Source: Meloidogyne chitwoodi | Taxonomy: Eukaryota > Nematoda > Chromadorea > Rhabditida > Meloidogynidae | DNA length: 64,000 nucleotides | Direction of reading: 5' to 3' | Assembly (NCBI GenBank): GCA_015183035.1 | Contig: JACZZP010000007.1 | Location: forward strand, 1,612,001 to 1,676,000 | In this document: positions 12,440 to 23,400 of the stretch, in pieces | Layout: the number at the start of each line of letters is the position of its first letter | How positions within the stretch are numbered: position 1 is the first letter of the stretch | Position numbers and translations under genes: made by a program | Notes under the pieces: generated by a model | Database searches by the model: none | What the model was told of the DNA's origin: nothing | Seen by the model: only the letters and a program-made list of their open reading frames with translations

Positions 12440-14454
12440 TTAATCCTCCAATATATACTTTTTTTTTTGTTTTTCTTTAACGAAAATATTTTCTTCAACT
12501 TTTTCTTCCTTTTTTAAATTATTATTTTCTTCCTTTTTATTTTCAATTTCTTTATTAATTTCCTTATCTCCTCCTCCACCTTTCTTCTTTTTTGGTTTTA
12601 ACGGTTCATTTAAAAGTGCCAAAAATTCACTATTATCAATTTTCAAATCACACTTTAAAGTAGCATTATCCAAAGGAATTCCTGTTATTTTATATATTCC
12701 ATTAGGCATTATTATTGCCGTACATTTAAATTGAGCAACATATTCACCTTCCTTCTCATAAAGAACCTAAAAATATTAAAATAAAATATTAAAATTAATT
12801 TTTTAAATAAATTTACTGGATATGACTGCATCAAATCATGTTTAGCACATTCAGTACTTCCAATTTTTGCTACTTTTTCATCTTCAAAATCTCTTATCGA
12901 GAAAGGCATTGAAACAAACTTTTTCAGTGCTTTGTGGAAAAAAGTTCGTGATTTCTTTAATTTTAGATTGTGTAGACTATAAAGAATAAAATCTTTATTC
13001 TTAAAAATTGTTGTTCTAGCATCAAGAGTTTTTGATTTACCTAAAAAAATATTTTTTTAAATAAATTAAAATTAATTTTTTAAGACGAAGTCTTTCAACT
13101 TTTAGAATAATTTTGCAATTTTTATTACTATAAATATATATTTGCATATTTAGGGATAAATATGGCGATTTTTATCTTAACAAAAAATCCAAAATTTTTA
13201 CTAAAATATTAGCAGTAATAAAATGATCAAAAAGTTAAATATCTTAATTCTCAAGTGTCAAAATTAGTTTAAAAATCAGAAAATAATGTTAAACACACAG
13301 TCACGATTCTAAAAGTATTTTTCAAAAGTCGTGACTGTCGCCAGTATCATTGCAAAATATACACAACTATGGATAAAAGTTTTGATTTTTTTTCATTAAA
13401 AATCCAAACTAAACAAAAATTAAAAAAGAAACCTTCTCCAGTTGAAATAAGTATATCAATTGTGTAAACTTCAAAAGTCTCAAAGGTGCACTTCTCTGTT
13501 TTAGTCTTTTGAGGATTTTGTATAATTTGTTTATCACCAACTGGTTTGAACCGCTCAACTTGATAAGAAGGCATATTCTCAATTGGAGTCTAAAATTAAT
13601 TTAGAAAAAAATATTTTTAAATAAAAAATAAACCGTTTCATAAAATTTTGCCATTTTTCCAATTCGCTCAGATACGTCAATATTTTTAAAATTCTTCTCT
13701 GGTTTCAACATCCTCAACACCATTTCCATAATATTATAGGCAGAAACAATTACATTAGCTTTTTTGCCAGTCACTTTATTATCCTTATAAAAGATTTTTA
13801 ATTAAATAAAATATTTTAAAAAATTACTCTAGTGGCTCCAACAACAATTGTATGAGCTGCCGTAGCAATATAACCATCAACATGAGCACCCAAATCTATC
13901 TTTACTAATTGGCCTTCTTTAAGAAGAACTGGAGGTTCGCTTCGAAGTGGAGAAAAATGACAGGCACAATTACAATAGAAATACACGTTGGCATTGCTAA
14001 ATTTTGGGTTAAAATTCTTAAATAAATTTATTTTTATTTCTTTTTAATTTTTTCTATTTATTGTTCTTAATCAATAAACTTGAAAAAATAAATTTTGAGT
14101 TAAAAAATACCAATTCCTTTCTGAACATTTTTCTCACGCTTAAAAAGAACAGAAGTCATTTCCAATAAACGTTCATCACCACGAGAACAAAGCTTTCCAA
14201 CTTCTGCATCAACTTTTACTTCAGTAATTAATTCCTTCAAAAAAAATATTGTAAAAATAAAATAAAAAAGATTTGGAAAAAAAACCTTCAAAACCATATT
14301 AACAATATCAGCAACGATTCCATATTTATTAAAAACTTTTTTATTTGCTGGAGAAGCATCTTTCACATCACCAATACTTGAACCATTTTTTGAATGATCA
14401 GATTTTGAACTATCCGGAAATAAATCTCGTTGTTTTTTTTTGTTTTGTTGACAT
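12440..14454 (-). CDS. PA2G4/EBP1-like proliferation-associated protein (non-catalytic M24 peptidase fold)
   Basis: Clear homolog of PA2G4/EBP1, a pita-bread-fold protein related to methionine aminopeptidase 2 that binds RNA and ribosomes. Collinear motifs include [89 protein letters not shown] and [20 protein letters not shown]. The tail is lysine-rich, as in the family, ending [12 protein letters not shown]. The natural ATG at 14454 (MSTKQKK) is out of frame with the rest by one base in a run of nine A; a tenth A would give a continuous reading frame into [16 protein letters not shown]. This is either a sequencing or assembly slip or a real defect; the next in-frame ATG is well inside the conserved fold. 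A short tract of its 3' end recurs at 15.65 kb and 16.4 kb. Confidence 0.9.
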
Positions 14455-14835
14455 TTAAATTTAAATTAATTTCTAAATTTAATAAAGACGTAAAAAACTA
14501 AAATAAATACTGTTACAACTTGAGTTCATGCAAAAATATTTTACTAAGCAAATACTAACACTAATAATAAAACTAATAAAAGGCTGCGCCTTTTATACTA
14601 TATCGCCACTACCAACAAATACTTTGAACAAATGCCAAATGCAAAAATTTTTAAACGGAACGCCATATAATTTCAACATACTGTAGACTTTTAAATGTTT
14701 TTTACTTTGAAAAAATTTAGCCAAATCATGTCAAACTTTTCCAGTCCATGGCCTTAATCCTAATAAGTGATTTTTACTTTTTTTACAAAAATTAACTTTA
14801 TAATTTTTAATTTAAGTGAGACAAGATCCAGAACA
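14455..14835. other. Intergenic stretch upstream of the PA2G4-like gene
   Basis: About 380 bp with no recognisable coding sequence. It lies between the PA2G4-like start and the phosphatase remnant, so the promoter or trans-splice site of the PA2G4-like gene should be here. Confidence 0.4.
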
Positions 14836-14839
14836 CTAC

Positions 14840-15503
14840 AATGAGCAAATCTGGAGGTTCAGCTGTTTTCAATCGAATATGTTAAATTAAAAAATTTTTT
14901 TTTTTTAATTTTGATAATTTTTTTAGCTCGATCTCTGCGAATTTGCTCGTCGACATTTGGTTAGAGGTCATAAGGCATATCGATATAAATTTGGTCAGCT
15001 CCAACAGCTCGTCAACCGCGCCGTTGATTCACTTAACAACAACCATCATTAATTGAAACAACTGGGCCAATAAATATTTGTGGTGATTTACATGGGCAAT
15101 ATACAGATCTTTTGAGAATTTTTCATTCTTGTGGACCACCACACAAAACTCGTTATCTCTTCCTTGGCGATTTTGTTGATAGAGTTATTCGTTGGAGGTT
15201 TGTTTTAAAAAAATATTTTTAATTTATTTTATTTAAATTTTAAAGATTATTTGCTTGTTTGTAAAGTTCAATATCCTAAATACATTTTTCTGTTACGTGG
15301 GAATCACGAATTGCATCATATCAACAAGTAAAATTATTAATTTTTTATTAAATTATTAAAAAATAATTTTATAGAGTTTATGGCTTTTATGATGAGTTAG
15401 TACGTCGTTTTGGAGTAGAACAGGCTGAACAGTTGTGGAATGACTTTAATGATGCTTTTGCTTATTTGCCTTTAGCTGCTCTGATTGGAGGGAAAAATTT
15501 TTA
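14840..15503 (+). pseudogene. PP1-type Ser/Thr phosphatase remnant
   Basis: Metallophosphatase signature motifs are present in order: [18 protein letters not shown] (GDxHG), [10 protein letters not shown] (GDxVDRG) and YIFLLRGNHELHHIN (RGNHE), then [14 protein letters not shown] and [15 protein letters not shown] before a stop at about 15503. The reading frame is broken at least twice. It shifts between SLNN and QPSLIETT near 15050, and the G of GDFVDRG is lost by a one-base deletion near 15180. The C-terminal third, including the later metal-binding histidines, is absent: homology ends where repeat R1 begins. In life the family removes phosphate from Ser/Thr with two metal ions. Residual intron boundaries show it is a genomic and not a processed copy. 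Confidence 0.85.
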
Positions 15504-15592
15504 ATCAAATTTAAAATCATTTCTCAATAAATTTATACAAAATATTTTTATACTGTTTTTATATTAAAAAAAAAAAGCAAGAATAACCTGCT
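15503..15592. repeat. Direct repeat R1, copy 2
   Basis: Same 90-bp sequence as at 11494-11583, same orientation. It sits exactly where the phosphatase remnant is cut off, so it marks a junction of rearranged DNA. Confidence 0.85.
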
Positions 15593-15654
15593 GAAAATAT
15601 ATGTACTATAGTAAAATTTATTACATTTTAAAAAAAGTAAGAAAAAGTTGAAGA

Positions 15655-16019
15655 AAATATTTTGGTTAAAGAAAAACAAAAAAAGTCTACTATATTGGAA
15701 GATTAACTGACAACGTAAGAGGTTATTTATTGAATGTTTTTTTTTATTTTTTTTTGTTATAGCTAGATGATGCTTTCCAAAAATTTGGACTCATTAAAAA
15801 GATTTTGGTTGCTCGTCGCCCTCCAGGATTTGCATTTGTAGACTTTGATAATCATAATTCTGCAAAAAATTCTATTATGGCTTTGGATGGAAAGTTTGTT
15901 TTTAAGATTTTATTTTAACATTTAAATATTTAATTTAGACTTATATGTGGAGTAAAGGTTCGCGTGGAATTTCCCACGTCTAATCATATTAAAAATCAAT
16001 ATAAAAATTATATTCTTAA
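15655..16019 (+). pseudogene. SR-protein RRM fragment, plus-strand copy joined to a PA2G4-like 3' tract
   Basis: After a tract that reads VEENILVKEKQKKSTILED and stops (a near copy of the PA2G4-like C-terminus at 12440), an intron acceptor leads into LDDAFQKFGLIKKILVARR, PPGFAFVDFDNHNSAKN and, after a second intron, LICGVKVRVEFPT. This is the RRM of an SRSF3/SRSF7 (rsp-6)-type splicing factor, with the RNP1 motif PPGFAFVDF. The first RRM strand (VYIGGL) is not in frame here and there is no RS domain. This is the left arm of an inverted duplication. Confidence 0.8.
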
Positions 16020-16372
16020 TTTTTCTAATAAAATAATTTAAAAATTAAGGAATATAATTGCTTGATTTTTAATATGATTCGACGTAGGAAATTCAACGCG
16101 AACCTTTACTCCACATATAAGTCTAAATTAAATATTTAAATATTAAAAAAAATCTTAAAAACAAACGTTCCATCCAAAGCGATAATTGAATTTTTGCAGA
16201 ATTATGATTATCAAAGTCTACAAATGCAAATCCTGGAGGGCGACGAGCAACCAAAATCTTTTTAATGAGTCCAAATTTTTGGAAAGCATCATCTAGCTAT
16301 AACAAAAAAAAATAAAAAAAAAAACATTCAATAAATAACGTCTTCAGATGTAATGTCGTTAGATAATCCTCC
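15690..16372. repeat. Inverted repeat, about 330-bp arms with a 26-bp spacer (SR RRM pair)
   Basis: Bases 15690-16019 and 16046-16372 are reverse complements with scattered differences. Example: CGAGCAACCAAAATC on the right mirrors GATTTTGGTTGCTCG on the left. Both introns and both exons are present in both arms, so the event copied genomic DNA. Confidence 0.88.
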
Positions 16373-16425
16373 AATATAGACTTTTTTTTGTTTTTCTTTA
16401 AAATAAATATCAGAAAATATTAAAT
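16046..16425 (-). pseudogene. SR-protein RRM fragment, minus-strand copy
   Basis: On the minus strand the first RRM strand is intact: [20 protein letters not shown], then an intron, then LDDAFQKFGLIKKILVARR and PPGFAFVDF. A one-base loss in the stretch after HNSAK (near 16190) shifts the frame before the second intron. No start codon and no RS domain are seen. Related to SRSF3/7-class splicing regulators; as it stands it cannot encode a full protein. Confidence 0.78.
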
Positions 16426-16651
16426 TAGTAGGATATGAGATTATTTTAGTTATGTGGCAAAGAATAGATTAGCTAATGCGTATGTATTTAAGTGCAATTG
16501 CAAATGGCAGATTAAGGGTGGGAATGATTTTCTTCTGGTATAAAACAATTAATTTTAAAATAAATTATGGTGTAGAAGAAATTTTAAGATGCCCAAAACT
16601 ATAAAAGAATTATCAATCTAAATATAGTACGTTTTTACGGGTTCGTAGATT

Positions 16652-19600
16652 TAAAGATCTGTATCAAACCAAGAACCATTATGCTTATTTCCTTCAATGT
16701 GATCTTGACGAAGTTCTCCAAGACTTGGAGGATAATTGTAAAGTTCGTTGTATAACTCTGGTTCCTTAATTTTTTAAATTTTAAATCAAAATCCAATTCT
16801 TTAATATCTTGAAAATAAAAAATCTCACCATCCCATCATTTAGCCAGCCCATTTGTTGTCGACTTTTATTTCCAGAAAGTCTTTCAAGAGAGTTATTAGC
16901 AGAATCTGTTTGTTGTAAATTGCTAGAAGATCTTAAAGCAAATCCATTGCTATTATTATTTCCATTGTAATTGCCATTGTGCGACATAAAAAGAGATTGA
17001 TCTATTCCCATATTTTTGAGAATTATAGAGGCATACGCAGCTAGAAATTTGAATAAAATTGAATAATAAATTATAAAACAACCTATAGATTTATGAGGCG
17101 ATTGAAGTGCTGCATAAACATGTGGTTGTGCTTCGTATGCAATTATAGTTTTAGCACCATCACAAGATTTTGTCAACTGATATAGAAGACCCATAATTTC
17201 ACGCATTAACAATTCATCATTTGTTGAGTTAACATCCGGATTTGAAATAAGCTTAACAAAAAGGAATTATTTAAAAAATTAATTTTAACTATAAATAAAT
17301 TGTTCTAGTACTATTACAAAAATCGATTTTATAGATTGAGACTAATAGCATTTTTAATAAAAAAAATTCTTACATCGACAAGCAAATTCATAACTAATGG
17401 TCGATGCAAAATATATGCGGCAGAAGTTGGATCTCTAGCAAATTGATGAAGAGCAGATATTGCACCTTCCACCATCTCAAGTAATGAAACACCGTCTCTT
17501 AAACCAAACCAATCTTGGGCCAATTCTCTACCAGTCTCCTCAAGGAATTCTATTGCTAATGTCAAAACGTTGACTCCATCTTTAGTTTTTTCCTGAAAAT
17601 TGTTCATGAGTTAAGTAAAAAATTATTTCCATATAAGAGGACAATTTTCTCATATGATAAATTAAAACCTAATAGAAAAATAATTGCTTTTCTTAAATGT
17701 TTACCGCCTAATCTTATTTTTTATAAATTACAAACATTTAATATAAGTCTCAAATTCTCGTTAGACAATGAACAATTTCGCAACAATCCCAAGGACGCTT
17801 TAACAATTGGAGGTCTACCAGTCGATAAAAGATCAAGCATTATTCGATGAGCAAATTGCAATTCATTTTGAGCATGATGTGCAAGTGGGTGACGAACTGT
17901 ACAATGACGGAGTGTACACAATGCTGGTTCTGTGACATCCTCAATATTGCAAAATTTTTTAAGTGCGTTAGCTAGGCAACGAATTCCACCAGCATTACAT
18001 ACCTTTACATTATTAAAAAACAGTGAGATAAAACAAATTTAATAATAGAAATCAAAAATAAAAGTAACAAACTAAAAAAAATTTTTAAACTCAAAATTAA
18101 ACTAGACATAAGGAAATACCGTTTTTTTGTTTAAAATATTGTTGCAAGTAAGATTAGAAAGAATTCCACACGCACATCCAACTAATTCATCATCATCATG
18201 TTGGGAAACCAAAATTATAAGCTCGTTAACCAAAGGAATAAGCGTATCTAAATTAGTAGCTGCATCAGAGAGGTTTCTAAAGGAAAAAATTTTAAATTTT
18301 AAAATAGGCTTTAAAGTTCAAAAGATATTACAATGTATAAAATTAATTAATTTAAAAAAAATTTAAAAAAATAAAATCCTTAAAGAAACCTTAGAGCATT
18401 TAAAGTAGCTAATTTCCTTTTATTATCATCCATTAATTTAAAAGCACGATGTAAAAGTTCAATTCCACCTATTTAAGATGATTCAAAAATTTGAATAAAA
18501 AATATATAGAATGAACCTATTGCAATTAACATAGCTTTATTTTCGTCATTTGTACTTATTGAGCGAATACATCTTACGACAGCATATAATAATTTAATAT
18601 AGTTGTTCTCTGTACGTAAAATTTCAACCAAATAACGAGGGCCTTGTAATGAAAGGAAGGTGCTTTTGCATTGAAGTTGATCCAAAAGAAGAAAATAGAG
18701 TGAATCAGCCACCTAAAGCGGAATTTATAAAAAAATATTTTGGTATAACGAAGCATAAATTTTGAAAAGTAAATGATTAAAATAAAAATTTGTGCTAAAA
18801 TACAAAAAAAATAAATAGGATTGATTTAATAATAAAATGAATCCTAAAATTTAATTTAAGAACTAACCATAGCTTGAAGCTTTGGATTAGGTCCTGATAG
18901 AGGAATAACGGTTTGTGGTGCCAATAACGGCACAAACGCCTCTAAAGCACCACATAAAATAGCTTCCTGCTTTGCTAGTTCAACATAGACAAGTAAATGA
19001 TGCAGAGTTGTAGTCGCATAATTAATAACAGAAGAAATAGGGCAACGTAAAAGGCGAACAAGTTCTGCTATACCACCACTTCGAAAAATGTGTGCAGCAC
19101 CAAGTTGGTTAGCAGAAAGATGAGCAAGTGCTGCAGCAATGTGACGTCTAGTCTCCTCGTCAGATGCGGTGCTAAAAAATAATTAAAGCATGAAAATTAA
19201 AGTTGCAAATAACTTTAAAGTTCGAATCAACGCATCAACAAGAGGTTCGCTAGAGGCAAGACTGACAACGATTTTTTCTTCTTTCGACAAATGATGAAGC
19301 ATTTTAGCTGCTTGTAATACTTCATGCTTAATAAATCATTTATAAAAAATAATTTTTTTATATAAAAATTTAAGGATAAATAAATTTAATAAAGTACCTG
19401 ATCATTTGTAGAAGAAAGCTTTTGTACAAATTGAGGAATACTATTTGTCACAACAACCTCAGGTGCCAATTGCGGTTGAGTTCTAACATTTAATAGATCT
19501 AGAACAGCCTCTTTAAGCTTTTGAGTTGGTAATGCAAACTGAGAAACAATAGATGTTTTAGAATACTCTTCATCAATTTCTTCATCACCAGTCACAATTT

Positions 19601-19743
19601 CAGGGAAAAGAATGCGACGTATTCGATTAGTTGTTTTTGTATAAACTTCTAAATGAAAAATTAAGATAATACCTATTCAAACAATTACCATGAAATTCAC
19701 TGCTTGTGTTGAATTCAGAATAAACTGTCTCGTCCAATGACAT
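16652..19743 (-). CDS. Beta-catenin (armadillo-repeat adhesion/Wnt protein)
   Basis: Starts MSLDETVYSEFNTSSEFH at 19743 and ends with GSWFDTDL, the C-terminal PDZ-binding tail typical of beta-catenin. The armadillo domain is collinear with vertebrate beta-catenin: LPTQKLKEAVLDLLN, AAALAHLSANQLGAAHIFRS, GGIAELVRLLRCPISSVINY, LNALRNLSDAATN, ACGILSNLTCNNKKTK and VTEPALCTLRHCTVRH. Beta-catenins link cadherins to alpha-catenin and, in some paralogs, carry Wnt signals to TCF. The short N-terminus has no visible DSGxxS phosphodegron, which recalls the adhesion-type nematode paralog HMP-2; that choice of paralog is inference. Low-complexity Asn/Ser sequence (NGNYNGNNNSNGF) precedes the tail. About ten exons. 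It is divergent from the UBAP2-like gene across about 980 bp. Confidence 0.93.
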
Positions 19744-20436
19744 ATTAGAATTTTGCTTAAATTATATACGAAAATAGATAAATAAGAAATAAAAAACTAA
19801 AATAAAAGTAATACAAAGTGAATACTCTACAACGTAAGTGTAGACTCAAATGACAAAATTAAATTCGCGTTTAAACATTAAATTACCGTAAACTTTCAAT
19901 ACTTTTCTTCCATAGTTTATTTTTTATCATTCTCTCTCGTATAGCTATTCTAATTTACAAAATTTATGAAAAATATTAGCGCAAACGGTCTATTTTATGA
20001 CGAAATCAAAGGGATTTTAAAAATTTTCTCATTTAAAAAAAATTTTTTTCAAATCATTTTTCAAAAAAGTATTTCAAATTAAAGGGAGAAAAGGTATAAC
20101 ATTGCAAAGTGGATTGTGTTTTTTTCTGACCCACCGTTATTACTTTTATTTTTATTATTTTTTTTTTGAATGGTGAGTGTGTGCGTGTGATCACATTTTT
20201 TTACTAACCTTGAGTGGAGCCGAACGCGATAAAAATAGTCATGGACTCTTTACTAAAAGTTTTTTTAGACATTAAATATCTAAAATAGAACACCAGTCAT
20301 TTGTATATTCAGATTATAAATTTTAAATTAAAACCATGTGAATAAAAATTAAATTTATGAAGTTCATTATAAGTTAAAAGATCATCCTGTTTTTACCTAT
20401 ATAATCCTTAGACTACCTCAATTTATGTAGATTACT
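19744..20436. promoter_or_regulatory. Divergent intergenic region between beta-catenin and the UBAP2-like copy 1
   Basis: No coding exon is seen. Both flanking genes are transcribed away from it, so it must hold the beta-catenin promoter or trans-splice site and part of that of UBAP2-like copy 1. It includes a GT-rich stretch (GTGAGTGTGTGCGTGTGATC) near 20175. No specific transcription-factor site is claimed. Confidence 0.4.
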
Positions 20437-23400
20437 TTTGATCAGTTTTTAAGGAAAATATTCTATTTTGAAAGAAGGCGATTTTTTCTTATTTGCATAT
20501 ATCCTACTAATGCGAGTGTTTTTACCTTCAATCTATGAGTCATTTGTTCATATACATTTTCGATTTTTTATTAATGTTAAAATAGTAAAAATTTTCATTT
20601 TTTAATTGAGCGCGATAATTTTAAAGAGTGTTCGTGTTTTTAACTTTAATTTTTCACACCTTTTCATTCAAAAATTTCAGATTTTTTTGACACACTATAA
20701 ATTGATTTGTTTATCAAAGTTTTGTAATGACAGATTTTCAAAAACAACCGAAATTAGCGACAAAAGAACAATTAAGGCTTGCAGAGCTTCTTTTACAACC
20801 TGGACGTCAATCTTTGAACACGAGTGACGATGCTGCTTCACAGAAACGACTGAAAAAGGTTTATATATATATTTCGATTAATTAAAAAATATCTAGGTTA
20901 TTGAGCTTACAAATTGCACGCCATCTGTGGCTGAAGTTGCACTTATTGACAGCGAAGGTAGTGTTGAAGCAGCCGTGTCTCTGTTGTTGGATAAGCCAGA
21001 TGAACTTGTTTTATGGAGTCATCAAGGTTCAAAGTTACGCAATCGGCCAATTAAGACATCGGCAATAGCGTTGAATTCTGGGATAGGGACAGCTGGACAG
21101 CAAAGACAACAATCAAAATCAGCAGTTATCACATCCTATGGAGGCGGTGGACGAAGAGGAGACTCTCAACGAGGTGGTATAATTTTATTTTCAATTAAAA
21201 TAGCAAACAATTTTTTCTTCCGTCCTTAGAAAAACAAAATTCTTTTTATTAAATAATGATTTTGTTATGGGAATTTATGTTTATTAATTACTTAGAGAAT
21301 CGTTTTCGTCGTGATTGCCAGAATGCACTTGATGGAAAACAAGGAATATCTGGAGGAAATACGCAAAAGAGAGTTTCTTCTAACCGAAATGGAGAGCAGC
21401 AAAAGAATGGATAGTTAGTTTGTTTTCTTATCATTTTTGGTTAAACATTACATTTAAGTTCTGATCGTTCCAAATCACATGAACGCTTCGGAGAACGACC
21501 TTTTAAACCTCGTGGTGATCGCGTTAATGCCTCTGGCGTTGCAAATGGTGGATTTCGTCGTCGAAACAATAATCCTAACGCTTCTAGTTCGTTTTTATTT
21601 ATGATTAAATCTTAATTTTTTTAAATTCAGTTCGAGGGATTTATTTTCAGATAACTCTATAGAGCTTTTTGTAGTATTTATTTTTTCAGATAATGCGTTG
21701 TCACCTAATGAGGTTAGTGCAGATAGCAGAACAAGGAATGAAGTAAAAGATCAGAAAACGAATGACAACAATTATGGCAAATGGACTAACAGCATTGTTG
21801 GTGAAAACGCGGATGATACTAACTTTTCTATTGGAACATTTACTGCTGGTTTAGAGACACAAACTACTAAAGCACGAAATTCTACGAACAATGAAAATGA
21901 AGAATGGGTTATAACTTTTTATAATAAATAAATTTTTGATATTATAGAAAGTTGGACCACGCGTCTACGAGCCATCAACTTTAAAATCTGCCAACACTGT
22001 TAACAATTCAATTATTACTCCATCTTCAATGGCGCAGTCTCCAGCAGTTAACACTTCGAGTTGGCCATCGTTAAAGCATAATAACAGTACTTTAACTCTT
22101 GGGACAACTGCGAATGCAACAACAATTGATATTGAACAACCGCCAAAACCAAAAACTTTTGCATCTGTGGCCGCTTCAAAGAAGACTCAACCACCACCTC
22201 TTCCACAGCAACCACCAATGATGATTATGCAACAATTTTCTGATATCATTTCATCATCTGACGCTTCGGGTGAATCCTCACGGGTAATTAACATTTGTAA
22301 ACTTTTTATAACAATTTTAAATAATTATATTATCAGGCCAAGCAACAACATTATAGTCGTCAGTCCTTTCAACAACAACAACCTGCTGAAACTAATTCAA
22401 TGCTATTGGATGTGAAGGCAGCGAACGGAAATTGTGTAAATGAAAATACGTCAGTCGAGCAAGAGTAAGATATTTTTGTTTTAGAAATTTTGAATATTTT
22501 TGAATTTAAAAAAATAAATATTAATTTAAAAAAGTTCCAGTCACTTTTTATGCATATTCTATTTATTAGATGGAGCACTTCTGTTGACTGGGGAGTACCA
22601 ATCAGTCCGCGATTGGGTAATGGTGGTCAAACAGTTGTTCCTAATTCAAACTCAATACCTCATTCCGAATCAATATCAACTGCTGCTATTGCGAGGGCGC
22701 CAGCCGATTCTTTTGGCGCATCTGCTGCTCATTCAATGTCAGTCAATCAGGAATACACTAATCAGTTAAAAAGCGCAATTGGCCTTATGCAACAGCCTCA
22801 AAATCAAATTGGTCATAAGCAGCAGCATTCTCCACAAGGCAATCAGCAACAACATTTGACATCACAAAATTCTTCTAATCTTGCGCAAACAAATCGAATG
22901 AGTACTGCGTCATCTGTGGAATTTTTTCAACAACAAATATCTCAGATGCACGATACTCTTGCTGCTGATGCCTCTGATTGTATGTTATTTTCAATAAAAA
23001 TTTTTTTTAATTTTTTTAAATAATTCAGTTGATAAAAAAGTGGAATTTGCAACGGGTGATTTACCACCTCAAGCAGTTGCAAATATTGCCAGTAATTATC
23101 AATTTGGCTTTCAATTCGATGCAAAAAATGGGATTCCTTCGGCTGCGTCATTAAACGGTGCATGGTCAACAAAGCACATTTCTTCTGTTGAGGTAACATT
23201 TTTTAGATAATTTTTTAATTTTTTTTAAGATGGATCGCTCAATGTTAAAAGACTCTACAGCTGCAAATGTACTCAGCACAATGACAAGTATACCGACAAC
23301 AAGCTCAAGCGTCACTGCTCACTTTTCTACTTCTATCCATGCAGCAGCTCAACATCTGTCTCATGATTATAGATCACAACAACAGCAGCAGCGTAATGCA

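Noticed and set aside
22369..23199. Minus-strand ORFs within UBAP2-like copy 1 (and their mirrors in copy 2)
   Set aside because: They are antisense shadows of real exons and show no family features.
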